Shown here in pieces: positions 20,814 to 33,166 of a stretch of DNA of 64,000 nt (positions are counted from its first letter, which is position 1; each line of letters starts with the position of its first letter). The position numbers and the translations under genes are program-made. The DNA is taken from contig NZ_RCZD01000005.1 of the NCBI RefSeq assembly GCF_006438725.1, forward strand, positions 293,588 to 357,587, written 5' to 3'. Source of the stretch: Ewingella americana. Its GTDB lineage: Bacteria; Pseudomonadota; Gammaproteobacteria; Enterobacterales; Enterobacteriaceae. The notes beneath the pieces are model-generated. The model saw only the letters and a program-made list of their open reading frames with translations, made no database searches and was not told where the DNA came from.

Positions 20814-22478
20814 TTAACTGTCGGGCGGTGCGAACCAGGCGGATTTGAAGTCGAACCAGCCCAGAGTATTCATACGCACGCCGCGCATACTGCGCTGGCC
20901 TTGCAGAACCAGCCAGTGGTGAAACAGCGGATGGATCTGGTGGTTGGCGATCTGCTTCTGGCTCCATTCAGCCATGGAGAATTCACCGGCATGCCATAAT
21001 GCTGCGTCGTCGTCCATATTGTGACGGAAACAGTGTGTCGCCAGGGGCAGCTCGAGGAAGGTGGCGAACAGGGAGAACTCTAACGGCAGAGTGAAGTTTG
21101 CGCTGCCCAGCCACAGGTCACTTTGCGCGTCCCCCCGGTGCCAGACGGCGTATTCGACCACCTGAATAATCAACTCAATACCTTCTGCGAGCAGCAGTGG
21201 ACGCAGGGCATTGCAGATAGCCTGATGCTCCGAATGCTCACTGTAAAACGTCAGCGTAATGTGCGTCAGACCTTCCGGTTTTGGCGGACCCGGTTGCGGA
21301 TTTTTATGATGCCAGCGCGGTAACAGGCCATACGCCGGCGACCAGTAGCGCTGATAAATCGGTTCTGCGGCGTTGAGTAAGGCAATCGGACTCAGTAAAT
21401 CACACAGCCACTGGCGAGTTTCATCATGTTGACCGACGGGCGAACGCTGATCGAACAGCAGAAAATAGCAACCTTCCTCAAGACGACTTTCCAGCTCGCT
21501 TTTACCGGATTCATCCGCCTGTAGCTGGACGCCGGAATGGACCAGATCTTCGGTCAACTCCGGCAACACCCAGATTGTCACTTCGTCGATCAGCGCACGG
21601 AAACCGAAATAGTCGTCAAAGGCGCGGATGCGCAGCTGCGTTTTTTGATTCCGAACCACAGCATAAGGGCCTGTACCCACCGGATGTCGGGCAAAGTCAG
21701 GCAGAGATTCCCATTCCCGTGGCAGGATCATGGCGTGAATGTTTCCCAAGAGCCATGGCAGCCAGCGATCGGACGTGAGCAGGTGAATGTCAATCACGTT
21801 GGATGTCGGTGACGTGACCGAAGCGAGATGACTAAACAGCCGGTGGGATTGTTTCAGACGGGTAAACGTTGTGATGATATCGGCCATCTCCAGTTCACGA
21901 CCGTGGTGGAAATGAATGGCCGGACGCAGATAAAACCGCCAGTGCAGCGGTGTGACTTGCTGCCAGTGATGGGCTAAATCGCCTTCGACTTCCCCTTTTT
22001 CCTCATTTATAAGTGTCAGGCCGCTGAAGATTTGCCGGGCGATATGGGTTTCCGAACGACGTAGCATAGTGCCGGGCAACAAATTAAAGAGTGGGCGATA
22101 GTACAGCACGCGCAAGAGATGTTTACCCTGACGGAAACTGCGTCCCAGCTGCGACAGCAGCATCTGACGCACCTGTGTTTTATCACCAACCAGCTGTACC
22201 AGTTGTTCGATTTGATCCTGCTCAAGAAACTCTTCGGCGCGCTGTTGCTGGAGCGCCAGCCCAGTATAGAGGAATGTCAGCGTTGAGCGTTTCCCCCGGC
22301 CAACCTGGGCCTGCCAGTGCAACCACCCCTGGTCTTGCATGGTGGACAGCAGGGAGCGCATATGACGGCGGGAGCAATTCATCACCCCGGAAAGCACCTC
22401 AAGCGTGGTGTCGGTGGCTTCGCCATGACAGCTTTGCCACAGCCGGATGAACTGTTGTTGCAGACGAGGTGATGGCAT
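20814..22478 (-). CDS. sgrR: Transcriptional regulator SgrR
   Basis: Activator of the small RNA gene sgrS during glucose-phosphate stress. The 554-residue protein has an N-terminal winged helix DNA-binding domain (about residues 1-110, with [18 protein letters not shown] as the recognition region). The long C-terminal part resembles solute-binding proteins of the oligopeptide (SBP bac 5) family and is thought to bind a small effector. Co-linear with E. coli SgrR (551 residues), including the closing [18 protein letters not shown]. It is divergent from sgrS with a gap of about 80 bases, where shared regulation by SgrR is expected. Downstream, on the same strand, is thiBPQ after the riboswitch. 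Confidence 0.97.
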   Translation of the reverse strand: MPSPRLQQQFIRLWQSCHGEATDTTLEVLSGVMNCSRRHMRSLLSTMQDQGWLHWQAQVGRGKRSTLTFLYTGLALQQQRAEEFLEQDQIEQLVQLVGDKTQVRQMLLSQLGRSFRQGKHLLRVLYYRPLFNLLPGTMLRRSETHIARQIFSGLTLINEEKGEVEGDLAHHWQQVTPLHWRFYLRPAIHFHHGRELEMADIITTFTRLKQSHRLFSHLASVTSPTSNVIDIHLLTSDRWLPWLLGNIHAMILPREWESLPDFARHPVGTGPYAVVRNQKTQLRIRAFDDYFGFRALIDEVTIWVLPELTEDLVHSGVQLQADESGKSELESRLEEGCYFLLFDQRSPVGQHDETRQWLCDLLSPIALLNAAEPIYQRYWSPAYGLLPRWHHKNPQPGPPKPEGLTHITLTFYSEHSEHQAICNALRPLLLAEGIELIIQVVEYAVWHRGDAQSDLWLGSANFTLPLEFSLFATFLELPLATHCFRHNMDDDAALWHAGEFSMAEWSQKQIANHQIHPLFHHWLVLQGQRSMRGVRMNTLGWFDFKSAWFAPPDS

Positions 22479-22578
22479 AAAAGAGGAACTCCTTTCCTAA
22501 GTTTCATCAATTTATCTTTCCTCATATTACTCCGATACTGTTGAGCAACAAAGCAGTGATGCAGAACGGGAGGCCATC

Positions 22579-22767
22579 ATGAAACGCGTTTTAAACCGCA
22601 GTTTTTATCAACGCTATTTTCTGGCTATTGCTCAAAAGAGAGCGATGAAAACGCAAGCTGAATGGTTGTCATGGGTGCCTCAGGAATATCGTCTCGATAT
22701 CCTGTCACGGCTGATGCAGTGGGATCTCGATGAGATGAGCGATGAGCAGTACCGCCAGCATTTATGA
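22579..22767 (+). CDS. sgrT: SgrT, small inhibitor of glucose uptake, extended form
   Basis: Small protein encoded in the 5' part of SgrS; in E. coli it binds PtsG (EIICB-Glc) and stops glucose transport. The 62-residue product contains FYQRYFLAIA, matching the FYQHYFTATA start of E. coli SgrT, and ends its conserved part with RLMQWDL, matching GLMQWDD. Compared with the 43 residues of E. coli it has about seven extra N-terminal residues (MKRVLNR), an insertion around KRAMKTQAE, and an acidic C-terminal tail. GGGAGG lies eight bases before the ATG, a strong ribosome-binding site. Expression should follow sgrS, hence SgrR. Confidence 0.88.
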   Translation: MKRVLNRSFYQRYFLAIAQKRAMKTQAEWLSWVPQEYRLDILSRLMQWDLDEMSDEQYRQHL

Positions 22768-22839
22768 AGTCCGCCCCTGTGGGGTTAATGACCAGGGCCG
22801 GCGATGAAGATTTTCTGAGTAATGGTGTAATGTCACCAG

Positions 22840-22866
22840 CCAGTGGGGTAACTCACTGGTTTTTTT
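22840..22866 (+). terminator. SgrS rho-independent terminator
   Basis: CCAGTG / CACTGG stem with loop GGGTAACT, followed by seven T residues (22860-22866). In E. coli this poly-U tail is required for Hfq binding by SgrS. Confidence 0.93.
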
Positions 22867-23025
22867 ATTGTATTTTTCGAGCCGCATTCCAATGTGCACC
22901 ACAGTGACACTTTAGACCTGACAGACTCAGGTACACTCAGTGCGCATATTTTTTCGGCATTCACTGCAAAGGTGTCTACACTGGGCGGTGTTATTTATTC
23001 GCCTTCGGTTTATCAGGGATGGGTC

Positions 23026-24189
23026 ATGCTTAAACGTCGCGTCAATTCAGTTTACGTCACTTTCTTATTGGTTTCCCTACTGTGCGGAATTGCAGGTGCG
23101 CTGCAGGCACCCACACTGAGCCTGTTTCTGACCAATGAAGTCAAAGTGCGGCCGATGTGGGTTGGCCTGTTTTATACGGTGAATGCCATCGCGGGGATTG
23201 CGATCAGCTTCCTGCTGGCGAACCGGTCTGATAATAAAGGCGACCGGCGCAAGTTGCTGCTGGTGTGCTGCACGATGGCCTTAGGCAATAGTCTGGTGTT
23301 TGCTTTTAGCCGCGACTATCTGGTGCTGATCACCGTGGGCGTACTGTTAGCGGCTATTGCCAATGCTTCCATGCCACAGTTGTTTGCACTGGCGCGTGAA
23401 CACGCAGACCGTTCCTCCAGTGAAGTGGTGATGTTCAGCTCAATGATGCGCGCGATGCTCTCACTGGCCTGGGTGCTTGGGCCGCCGCTGTCGTTCATGC
23501 TGGCGCTGAATTACGGCTTTACTCTGATGTATCTGTGCGCGGCGGGTGTCTTTGTTGCCAGTATTGCGATGATTTGGTTTTTCCTGCCCTCAGTACCCCG
23601 CGCCGGGCAGCCGGTCGATAATGTGGTCGTGCCGGTCAGCGCATGGCGTAACCGGGACGTGCGGTTGCTCTTTCTGGCTTCTTTGCTGATGTGGACTTGC
23701 AACATCATGTATGTGATCGACATGCCGTTGTATATCACCAATGACCTTGGGCTGTCAGAAGGGCTGGCCGGGCTGCTGATGGGGGCGGCGGCAGGGATAG
23801 AAATTCCTGCCATGTTACTCGCTGGTTATCTGGTCAAACGGCTGGGGAAACGCAAACTGATGCTGTATGCCGTCGCCAGTGGGGTGATTTTCTATGCTGG
23901 TCTGGTTGCCTTCCAGTTCAAAACTGCGCTGATGATCCTGCAATTGTTCAATGCGATTTTTATCGGAATTATTGCCGGTATCGGTATGCTCTATTTTCAG
24001 GATCTGATGCCGGGACGAGCAGGTTCGGCGACGACGTTATTCACCAACAGCATCTCAACCGGGGTGATTTTCGCCGGGTTATTGCAGGGGGCTATCGTGG
24101 AAAATTTCGGCCATTATCAGGTTTATTGGGTCGCAACAGGGCTGGCGCTGGTGGCGTTTGCGCTGATGTGGAAAGTAAAAGATGTCTGA
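23026..24189 (+). CDS. setA: Sugar efflux transporter SetA (MFS)
   Basis: Twelve-helix major facilitator that exports sugars such as lactose and glucose analogues; it helps relieve sugar-phosphate stress. From the ATG at 23026 the protein has 388 residues and aligns from MLKRRVNSVYVTFLLV with E. coli SetA. Conserved blocks are GALQAPTLSLFL, the MFS loop NRSDNKGDRRK between helices 2 and 3, and LFTNSISTGVIFAG. A 44-codon upstream extension is open but not conserved and is rejected; GGGATGGG precedes the chosen start. It follows SgrS, as in E. coli where sgrS-setA can be co-transcribed. The palindrome CCTGA-cagac-TCAGG at 22917-22931, next to a TACACT box, may belong to its own promoter. Confidence 0.96.
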   Translation: MLKRRVNSVYVTFLLVSLLCGIAGALQAPTLSLFLTNEVKVRPMWVGLFYTVNAIAGIAISFLLANRSDNKGDRRKLLLVCCTMALGNSLVFAFSRDYLVLITVGVLLAAIANASMPQLFALAREHADRSSSEVVMFSSMMRAMLSLAWVLGPPLSFMLALNYGFTLMYLCAAGVFVASIAMIWFFLPSVPRAGQPVDNVVVPVSAWRNRDVRLLFLASLLMWTCNIMYVIDMPLYITNDLGLSEGLAGLLMGAAAGIEIPAMLLAGYLVKRLGKRKLMLYAVASGVIFYAGLVAFQFKTALMILQLFNAIFIGIIAGIGMLYFQDLMPGRAGSATTLFTNSISTGVIFAGLLQGAIVENFGHYQVYWVATGLALVAFALMWKVKDV

Positions 24190-24202
24190 GTTTTGAACAC
24201 AT

Positions 24203-24231
24203 AAAAAACCCGCGATTTACGAGGGTTTTTT
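24203..24231. terminator. Bidirectional terminator, setA / leuD
   Basis: AAAAAACCC and GGGTTTTTT arms around an 11-base loop, between the converging setA (stop 24189) and leuD (stop 24250). Confidence 0.85.
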
Positions 24232-24249
24232 ATGCTTCGTATCCCAGAA

Positions 24250-24852
24250 TCAGTTCATAAACGCGGGCTGTTTGCTCTCGTAGGTGGAGATGTTGGCTTC
24301 GTGCTGCAAAGTCAGGCCAATGCTGTCCAGACCGTTAATCATGCAGTGACGGCGGAAGCTGTCTATCTCAAACGGGTAGCTTTTATCGCCCGCTTGCACG
24401 GTCTGATTTTCCAGATCCACCACGAAGGTAATACCTTCATTGGCTTCGACCAGATTGAATAACTCATCAATCTGCGCATCACTCAACGTGATAGGCAGCA
24501 GTTGGTTATTAAACGAATTGCCGTAGAAGATGTCAGCGAAACTCGGCGCAATGACCGCGTGAAAACCGTAGTCGGTCAACGCCCACGGCGCATGTTCACG
24601 CGATGAACCGCAGCCGAAGTTTTCACGCGCCAACAGAATGCTTGCACCTTTATAACGTGGCTTGTTCAGCACGAAATCGGGGTTAGGTTTCTGCCCGGCA
24701 TCGTCGAGAAACCGCCAGTCGTTAAACAGATGCTGACCAAAACCGGTGCGGGTGACTTTCTGCAAAAACTGCTTCGGAATAATGGCGTCGGTATCGACGT
24801 TAGCCGCATCCAGCGGAACCACCAGACCAATGTGTTGGGTAAATTTAGCCAT
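24250..24852 (-). CDS. leuD: 3-isopropylmalate dehydratase small subunit
   Basis: Small swivelling subunit of isopropylmalate isomerase, which with LeuC converts 2-isopropylmalate to 3-isopropylmalate in leucine synthesis. The 200-residue protein has the typical start [29 protein letters not shown] and the substrate-binding [13 protein letters not shown] loop. It ends the leuABCD operon, ten bases after the leuC stop, with a ribosome-binding GGAG before the ATG. Confidence 0.98.
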   Translation of the reverse strand: MAKFTQHIGLVVPLDAANVDTDAIIPKQFLQKVTRTGFGQHLFNDWRFLDDAGQKPNPDFVLNKPRYKGASILLARENFGCGSSREHAPWALTDYGFHAVIAPSFADIFYGNSFNNQLLPITLSDAQIDELFNLVEANEGITFVVDLENQTVQAGDKSYPFEIDSFRRHCMINGLDSIGLTLQHEANISTYESKQPAFMN

Positions 24853-24862
24853 GGTGTTCTCC

Positions 24863-28930
<4,068 letters not shown>

Positions 28931-28971
28931 GGGTAGGTTCCTTGTCTGCTTTACTTTCACGCCGTGGAGGT

Positions 28972-29000
28972 AAAAAAAAACCCGCGCATCGGCGCGGGTT
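28972..29000 (-). terminator. leu operon attenuator
   Basis: On the minus strand, AACCCGCGC / GCGCGGGTT (9-bp stem, four-base loop CGAT) followed by a run of nine T residues. It lies between leuL and leuA and acts as the regulated terminator of the leucine operon: fast translation of leuL lets it form; stalling at leucine codons favours an alternative structure. Confidence 0.95.
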
Positions 29001-29021
29001 TAGTGTCTGTGGAAGAGGAAA

Positions 29022-29105
29022 TCAGTTCTGATTTTCGGCCACTGGCTTACCGCGCAAATTTTCTGCGTTAAGTAGTAGGCCTGATAGACGAGTGATCATG
29101 AACAT
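29022..29105 (-). CDS. leuL: leu operon leader peptide
   Basis: A 27-residue leader peptide, MFMITRLSGLLLNAENLRGK then PVAENQN, too short for usual gene finders. It contains the control block RLSGLLLN with consecutive codons CTA CTA CTT preceded by another CTA; CTA is a rare leucine codon, which sharpens sensitivity to charged tRNA-Leu. E. coli LeuL is 28 residues with a comparable LLLL block. AGAGAAG precedes the ATG. The position between promoter (29167-29195) and attenuator (28972-29000) fixes the role: ribosome stalling here at low leucine prevents termination. Confidence 0.93.
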   Translation of the reverse strand: MFMITRLSGLLLNAENLRGKPVAENQN

Positions 29106-29166
29106 GGTTTCAGCTTCTCTTGAATTTGGATGATTAAATCAGGGTTTATTTAAACCGTTGCTTAAA

Positions 29167-29195
29167 TTGATACGTGAATGCGCCGCGCATGTCAA
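29167..29195 (-). promoter_or_regulatory. leuLABCD promoter
   Basis: On the minus strand TTGACA (29190-29195), a 17-base spacer and TATCAA (29167-29172), a strong sigma70 promoter about 60 bases before leuL. Confidence 0.88.
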
Positions 29196-29224
29196 CCATT
29201 GTGGCGACAAAGGAGGTAGATCGC

Positions 29225-29299
29225 ATGAGTATGAGAGTGAATCTCATTTGCTACAATATGCTGCGTGGCGGCGTTCATTTGAAGCAATCAAATGCTTAG
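29225..29299 (+). CDS. Possible 24-codon ORF with strong Shine-Dalgarno, divergent from leuL
   Basis: ATG at 29225 opens a frame of 24 codons ending at TAG 29297-29299. It is preceded by AAAGGAGGT (29209-29217), an almost complete anti-16S match, with eight bases between AGGAGG and ATG. The predicted peptide begins MSMRVNLICYNMLRGG. I do not recognise it. It lies just outside the leu promoter and points towards leuO, so it could be a leader peptide of a leuO transcript, or a chance ORF. Confidence 0.4.
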   Translation: MSMRVNLICYNMLRGGVHLKQSNA

Positions 29300-29674
29300 A
29301 AGCTAGACAAGAAAAAAAAGGATGAACTGTCTGTTTTAGGACTATTTTTCAAGTTGACGAGCAAATATTCCAATGAATTCATCGTATTATAGTGTAGTTA
29401 CCAATGCTTAATTAATTATTCAATTTCCATATATTGTTTAGGGTAATATTTTGTAGTTCTATATCATCCGTTTGAGAGTGAAAATTAAATTAATTGATAC
29501 ATTACATATATCACTGTTGACCTGGTCACCTCATTTTCTGGCGGGAATATGCTGAGTAAAATATGTTTGAAGTGGTGTGTTAACGCCAGTGTGAGTGTTA
29601 TCCCGATGTATCTAAATATATGATGATTGATCTTTAATTATAAATAACGAAATATTTTCCTATCGGAGATAATA
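29300..29674. other. AT-rich non-coding region upstream of leuO
   Basis: About 375 bases, strongly AT-rich compared with the flanking genes, with runs such as GAAAAAAAAGG and TAATTAATTATTC. No gene is seen. In E. coli the matching leuO-leuABCD interval is an H-NS-bound, AT-rich silencer and promoter-relay region, and the composition here fits the same role; I could not assign a confident leuO promoter. Confidence 0.55.
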
Positions 29675-30639
29675 ATGACTGAAAAATTAGCTGATATTCA
29701 GGCTGAAATAACGGCTTCGGCCGGGCATTTACGTAATGTCGATCTTAATTTACTGACCGTCTTTGACGCCGTTATGCAATTACAGAATATTACCCGTGCC
29801 TCGCAAATGCTGGGAATGTCTCAACCGGCCGTGAGCAACGCGGTATCGCGTTTGAAAATCATGTTTAACGATGATTTGTTTGTGCGCAGTGGACGGGGCA
29901 TTCAGCCAACAACACGCGCCAGACAGTTGTTTGGGCCCATCCGTCAGGCACTGCAAACCGTAATGAATGAATTGCCGGGAGCAGGTTTTGACCCGCGCGT
30001 TAGCCAGCGCCAGTTTAATATTGCAATATGCAGTCCTCTGGATATTCTTCTCACTGCCGATATTATTAATTCGCTGGAAGCGACATCATCTTCTGTCAGC
30101 GTTAAGTTTCAAACGCAAATTTCAGACAGCATTGAAAATCAGTTACGTTATCAGAATATTGAATTTGTGATTGGTTATCGTCGCTTTGAGGGGACTGATT
30201 TTTGCAATCAAGAACTATTTACTGATGAACTGGTATTAGTGGCAGCACAAAACCATCCCCGAGTCAGTCCACATATGTCTGATGAGACATATCTTAATGA
30301 ACAACATGCTGTTGTGATGTTAGATCGCCATTACTCATTCAGCCTTCCTTATTATGAATCTCCCTCCGTTCGTCCATTAATTGCGTTTCAGGGTACCGAT
30401 TTAAACAGTGTAATGAATATTGTTTCGAGAACACATATGGTGGCGCTGGTTCCACGCTGGTTCCACGCTGGTTGGCGCAGGCGCACGCCGGGATATTAAA
30501 CCTGACGGTCGTGCCCATTTCCTGGATGAATAATCAGTTGCCATGTTATTTGACCTGGCATGAATCTTCCTGCAAAGACAAAGGCAATATGTGGATGAAG
30601 TCACTGCTTGATACTTGCGAAGTGATTCGGTGCAAGTAA
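29675..30639 (+). pseudogene. leuO: LysR-type regulator LeuO, frameshifted near the C-terminus
   Basis: LeuO is a LysR-type regulator and H-NS antagonist that controls many silenced loci. The first 260 or so residues are intact: the winged helix (VDLNLLTVFDAVMQLQNITR, QPAVSNAVSRLK, DLFVRSGRGIQPT) and most of the effector domain. The reading frame as written stops at 30499, after VALVPRW followed by an unrelated tail. The cause is an 11-bp tandem duplication of TTCCACGCTGG at 30450-30460 and 30461-30471. Skipping one copy restores the family ending: WLAQAHAGILNLTVVPIS and then CYLTWHESSCKDKGNMWMKS, stopping at TAA 30637-30639. That gives 317 residues against 314 in E. coli. GGAG precedes the ATG. 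Either a genuine inactivation or a sequencing/assembly error. Confidence 0.88.
30448..30471 (+). repeat. 11-bp tandem duplication within leuO
   Basis: Two head-to-tail copies of GGTTCCACGCT followed by a partial third (GGTT). The second copy is absent from the reading frame expected for LeuO and shifts it. Confidence 0.93.
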
Positions 30640-30924
30640 TACCAGAAAGGGGATTATCTCCCACACCAATGTCTTAAGTGGTTTTTTATCCTGCGCGAAA
30701 TCTTTCAATTTTTGCGTCTTTCGCGCAGGATCTATGTCCTTGATTGATACTCCGCCTTTTTTTCCTTTTCTCGTTTCCCTCCGATTTCTGAACCATAATT
30801 TGATTTGCCTGCCGTACCAGACTCGGTAGACTACGCAAATTGTTAATCATGGTGAGCAAATGCAAATAAATCCTCGGGTTTATTGCGGCTGGCTGTTCTT
30901 CTTTCCCCCCTCAGGCCGCAGGTT

Positions 30925-32721
30925 ATGAACACGACTTTAACTGATTATCATCTTGTTGCTCGTTTCAGACAGCAACGGTCTTCACTGCCTGACCATACTG
31001 CTTTTCGTGAATGGTCTTTGGAACGTGAAACCACACTTACCTGGCTTGAAGCCGGTAAAAAAGTCGATCACCTGTCCCGCTTGTTATTGCAGTTGGGCGT
31101 TGAGACACAAGAGCGTGTCGCCATTTGCGGCAGTAATGGTATGGCGTGGACGCTGGCGGATATGGCCATTTTGCAGTTGCGTGCCATCACCGTACCCATT
31201 TATGCCACCAATACGGCTGCGCAGTCGGCTTATGTCTTAAATGATGCCGGGATCCGCACGTTGTTTATCCTCGGCCAGGCACAGTTTGATGCCGCCCTGC
31301 AACTGCGTGAACTCTGCCCGCAGTTGCAGCATATCCTGGTACTTGATGCCGATATCGATCTGCGCGGCGTCGCGATGGCCCGCCACGTCCATGCGCTGAG
31401 CGTGCCAGATATCTTGCTGGATGAGATGTTGCAGGCCCGTATCGCTGAGCGCAATTTGGAGGATCTGTTTACCCTGATTTACACCTCGGGCACGACTGGT
31501 GAACCCAAAGGGGTGATGCTCGATTACCGCAGTATTGGCACACAACTCCAGCAACATGAACAGCGACTGGCGCTGTCAGAGCGCGATGTTTCATTGTGCT
31601 TCCTGCCACTGGCGCATGTTTTTGAACGTGCATGGAGTTTTTTCGTCATGCATTGCGGGGCACAGAACGTTTACCTGCGGGATACCGATGCGGTGCGCGA
31701 CGCGTTGCAAGCGATCAAACCGACCGTGATGTGTGCGGTGCCACGTTTTTATGAAAAGGTCTTCAGCGCCATTAATCAGAAAGTCGCGCACTCCGGTTAT
31801 ATCAAAAAGAAGCTGTTCCATTGGGCGATGGCTTGTGGGCGCGAGAAATTTCTGTCTGAAAGGCAAGGTGCTACCCCTTCATGGTGGCAGAAACGCCAGT
31901 ATGCGCTGGCGGATAAACTGGTGCTGGGCAAACTGCGCAGTGTATTGGGCGGTAATCTGCGTTTTCTGCCTGCGGCAGGCGCCAGCCTCGACGATAATGT
32001 GATCTTGTTCTTCGAATCCATTGGTCTGAAGATCAAATACGGCTACGGTCTGACGGAAACCTGTGCGACCGTGACCTGTTGGGAAGAGGAAAATTTCCAG
32101 TTTGGTTCGGTCGGGACAGCGCTACCCCTGATTGAAGTGCGTATTGGTGAGGAAAACGAAATTCAGGTGCGCGGACCGACGCTGTTTCGCGGTTATTTCA
32201 ATAAGCCGCAAGAGACTGCTGACAGTTTTACAGCCGATGGTTGGTTCAAAACCGGCGACGCAGGAAAGTGCGATGAGCAAGGTAATCTGTTTGTCACCGA
32301 GCGTTTAAAAGATTTGATGAAAACGTCGGGCGGTAAATATATCGCGCCACAGCGCATAGAAGGAACGTTGGTTCAGGACCGCTATATTGAACAGGCGGCG
32401 GTGATTGCCGACGCTAAGCATTTTGTTTCCGCACTTATTGTGCCGGATTTTAATGCGCTGATTGAATATGCCCAGATGCACCATATTGATTACCTTAACC
32501 GCGAAAGCCTGCTGAAGAATGAGCAGATCCTATCGCTGTTTACTTATCGTGTGCGCGAAATCCAGCATGAGTTGGCAAGCTATGAGCAGGTGAAAAAATT
32601 CGCTTTGCTGACGTCGCCGTTTACCATGGAAGCTGGCGAGTTGACGCCAACACTGAAGCTGCGGCGCAAAATTATCCTGCAGAGATATAAAAAAGAGGTC
32701 GACACTTTCTATTGTGATTAA
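30925..32721 (+). CDS. Long-chain fatty acyl-CoA ligase (AMP-dependent synthetase, FAA1/FadD15 type)
   Basis: A 598-residue acyl-adenylate-forming enzyme. It has the P-loop-like AMP motif YTSGTTGEPKGV, the A4/A5 motif KYGYGLTET, the GWFKTGDAG motif, and a catalytic lysine region near the C-terminus (LTPTLKLRRK). The length and the internal DYRSIGTQL and CFLPLAHVFERAW segments place it in the COG1022 group (eukaryote-like long-chain acyl-CoA synthetases), distinct from E. coli FadD. The expected reaction is ATP + CoA + long-chain fatty acid to acyl-CoA; the actual chain length and role are unknown. No E. coli K-12 gene occupies this place between leuO and ilvI. The start MNTTLTDYHLV was chosen over an upstream in-frame start because family homology begins there; the ribosome-binding site is weak. 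A terminator follows. Confidence 0.9.
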   Translation: MNTTLTDYHLVARFRQQRSSLPDHTAFREWSLERETTLTWLEAGKKVDHLSRLLLQLGVETQERVAICGSNGMAWTLADMAILQLRAITVPIYATNTAAQSAYVLNDAGIRTLFILGQAQFDAALQLRELCPQLQHILVLDADIDLRGVAMARHVHALSVPDILLDEMLQARIAERNLEDLFTLIYTSGTTGEPKGVMLDYRSIGTQLQQHEQRLALSERDVSLCFLPLAHVFERAWSFFVMHCGAQNVYLRDTDAVRDALQAIKPTVMCAVPRFYEKVFSAINQKVAHSGYIKKKLFHWAMACGREKFLSERQGATPSWWQKRQYALADKLVLGKLRSVLGGNLRFLPAAGASLDDNVILFFESIGLKIKYGYGLTETCATVTCWEEENFQFGSVGTALPLIEVRIGEENEIQVRGPTLFRGYFNKPQETADSFTADGWFKTGDAGKCDEQGNLFVTERLKDLMKTSGGKYIAPQRIEGTLVQDRYIEQAAVIADAKHFVSALIVPDFNALIEYAQMHHIDYLNRESLLKNEQILSLFTYRVREIQHELASYEQVKKFALLTSPFTMEAGELTPTLKLRRKIILQRYKKEVDTFYCD

Positions 32722-32734
32722 GGTCACAGTATTG

Positions 32735-32764
32735 ACCCGATACACTGCATTGGGTCGGGTTTTT
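32735..32764 (+). terminator. Terminator after the acyl-CoA ligase gene
   Basis: ACCCGA / TCGGGT stem (32735-32740 with 32755-32760) followed by TTTTT. Confidence 0.75.
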
Positions 32765-33166
32765 CGCCATATGGAGGATTTTTCTCATCCCTTCCAGCCT
32801 AAAACCCGCCCTGGATTGCTACACAATGCCGTCATAATTTAATGCTGTAATTTGTTCTCCCTTCCTGATATTCCTGAGTAGTAGCTTCAGTTGAGTAGTG
32901 TTTTGTCTGGAGAGAACCGGACATAGCAGTGCGACACAATAACCCTGCGGTTATTCCGGCATTTTGCCGTTTGCCTGACCTAAATTCAGACGTTAAGGTA
33001 CTGAGTTAAGTTCGCGTAATCCGATAAGAACAACAGGGCTTAGCCCTCTTACCTGGAATGAGTGGAAATGATTTCCATCACTCCTTTGAGTTGCTTACTT
33101 ACCCGGGCAATTCACTTATTAAAAATAAGTCATCCTATTAGAAGCAAAAAGCCTGGAGGCAAAACC
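32765..33166. other. ilvIH upstream regulatory region
   Basis: About 400 bases without a recognisable gene. It contains the palindrome GGAAAT-G-ATTTCC at 33064-33076 within a longer inverted repeat GAGTG/CACTC, and a hairpin ACTTATT-aaa-AATAAGT at 33114-33130, 36 bases before the ilvI ATG. In E. coli the equivalent region binds several Lrp molecules that activate ilvIH; the palindromes are candidates for such sites, but the Lrp consensus is too loose to assign by eye. Confidence 0.5.

Larger units (their letters stand above)
22558..22866 (+). ncRNA. sgrS: Small regulatory RNA SgrS (also encodes SgrT)
   Basis: Hfq-dependent RNA that blocks translation and triggers decay of ptsG mRNA during sugar-phosphate stress. 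Identification rests on three things: position between sgrR and setA; a 3' segment CTGAGTAATGGTGTAA at 22815-22830 that matches the E. coli core CTGAGTATTGGTGTAA, which pairs with the ptsG ribosome-binding site; and a terminal hairpin followed by seven T residues. A GGTG/CACC stem (22824-22837) precedes the terminator, as in E. coli. The predicted RNA is about 310 nt, longer than the 227 nt of E. coli, mainly because the SgrT frame is longer. The 5' end is placed by the similarity of GATGCAG to the E. coli start GATGAAG and is approximate. Confidence 0.92.
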
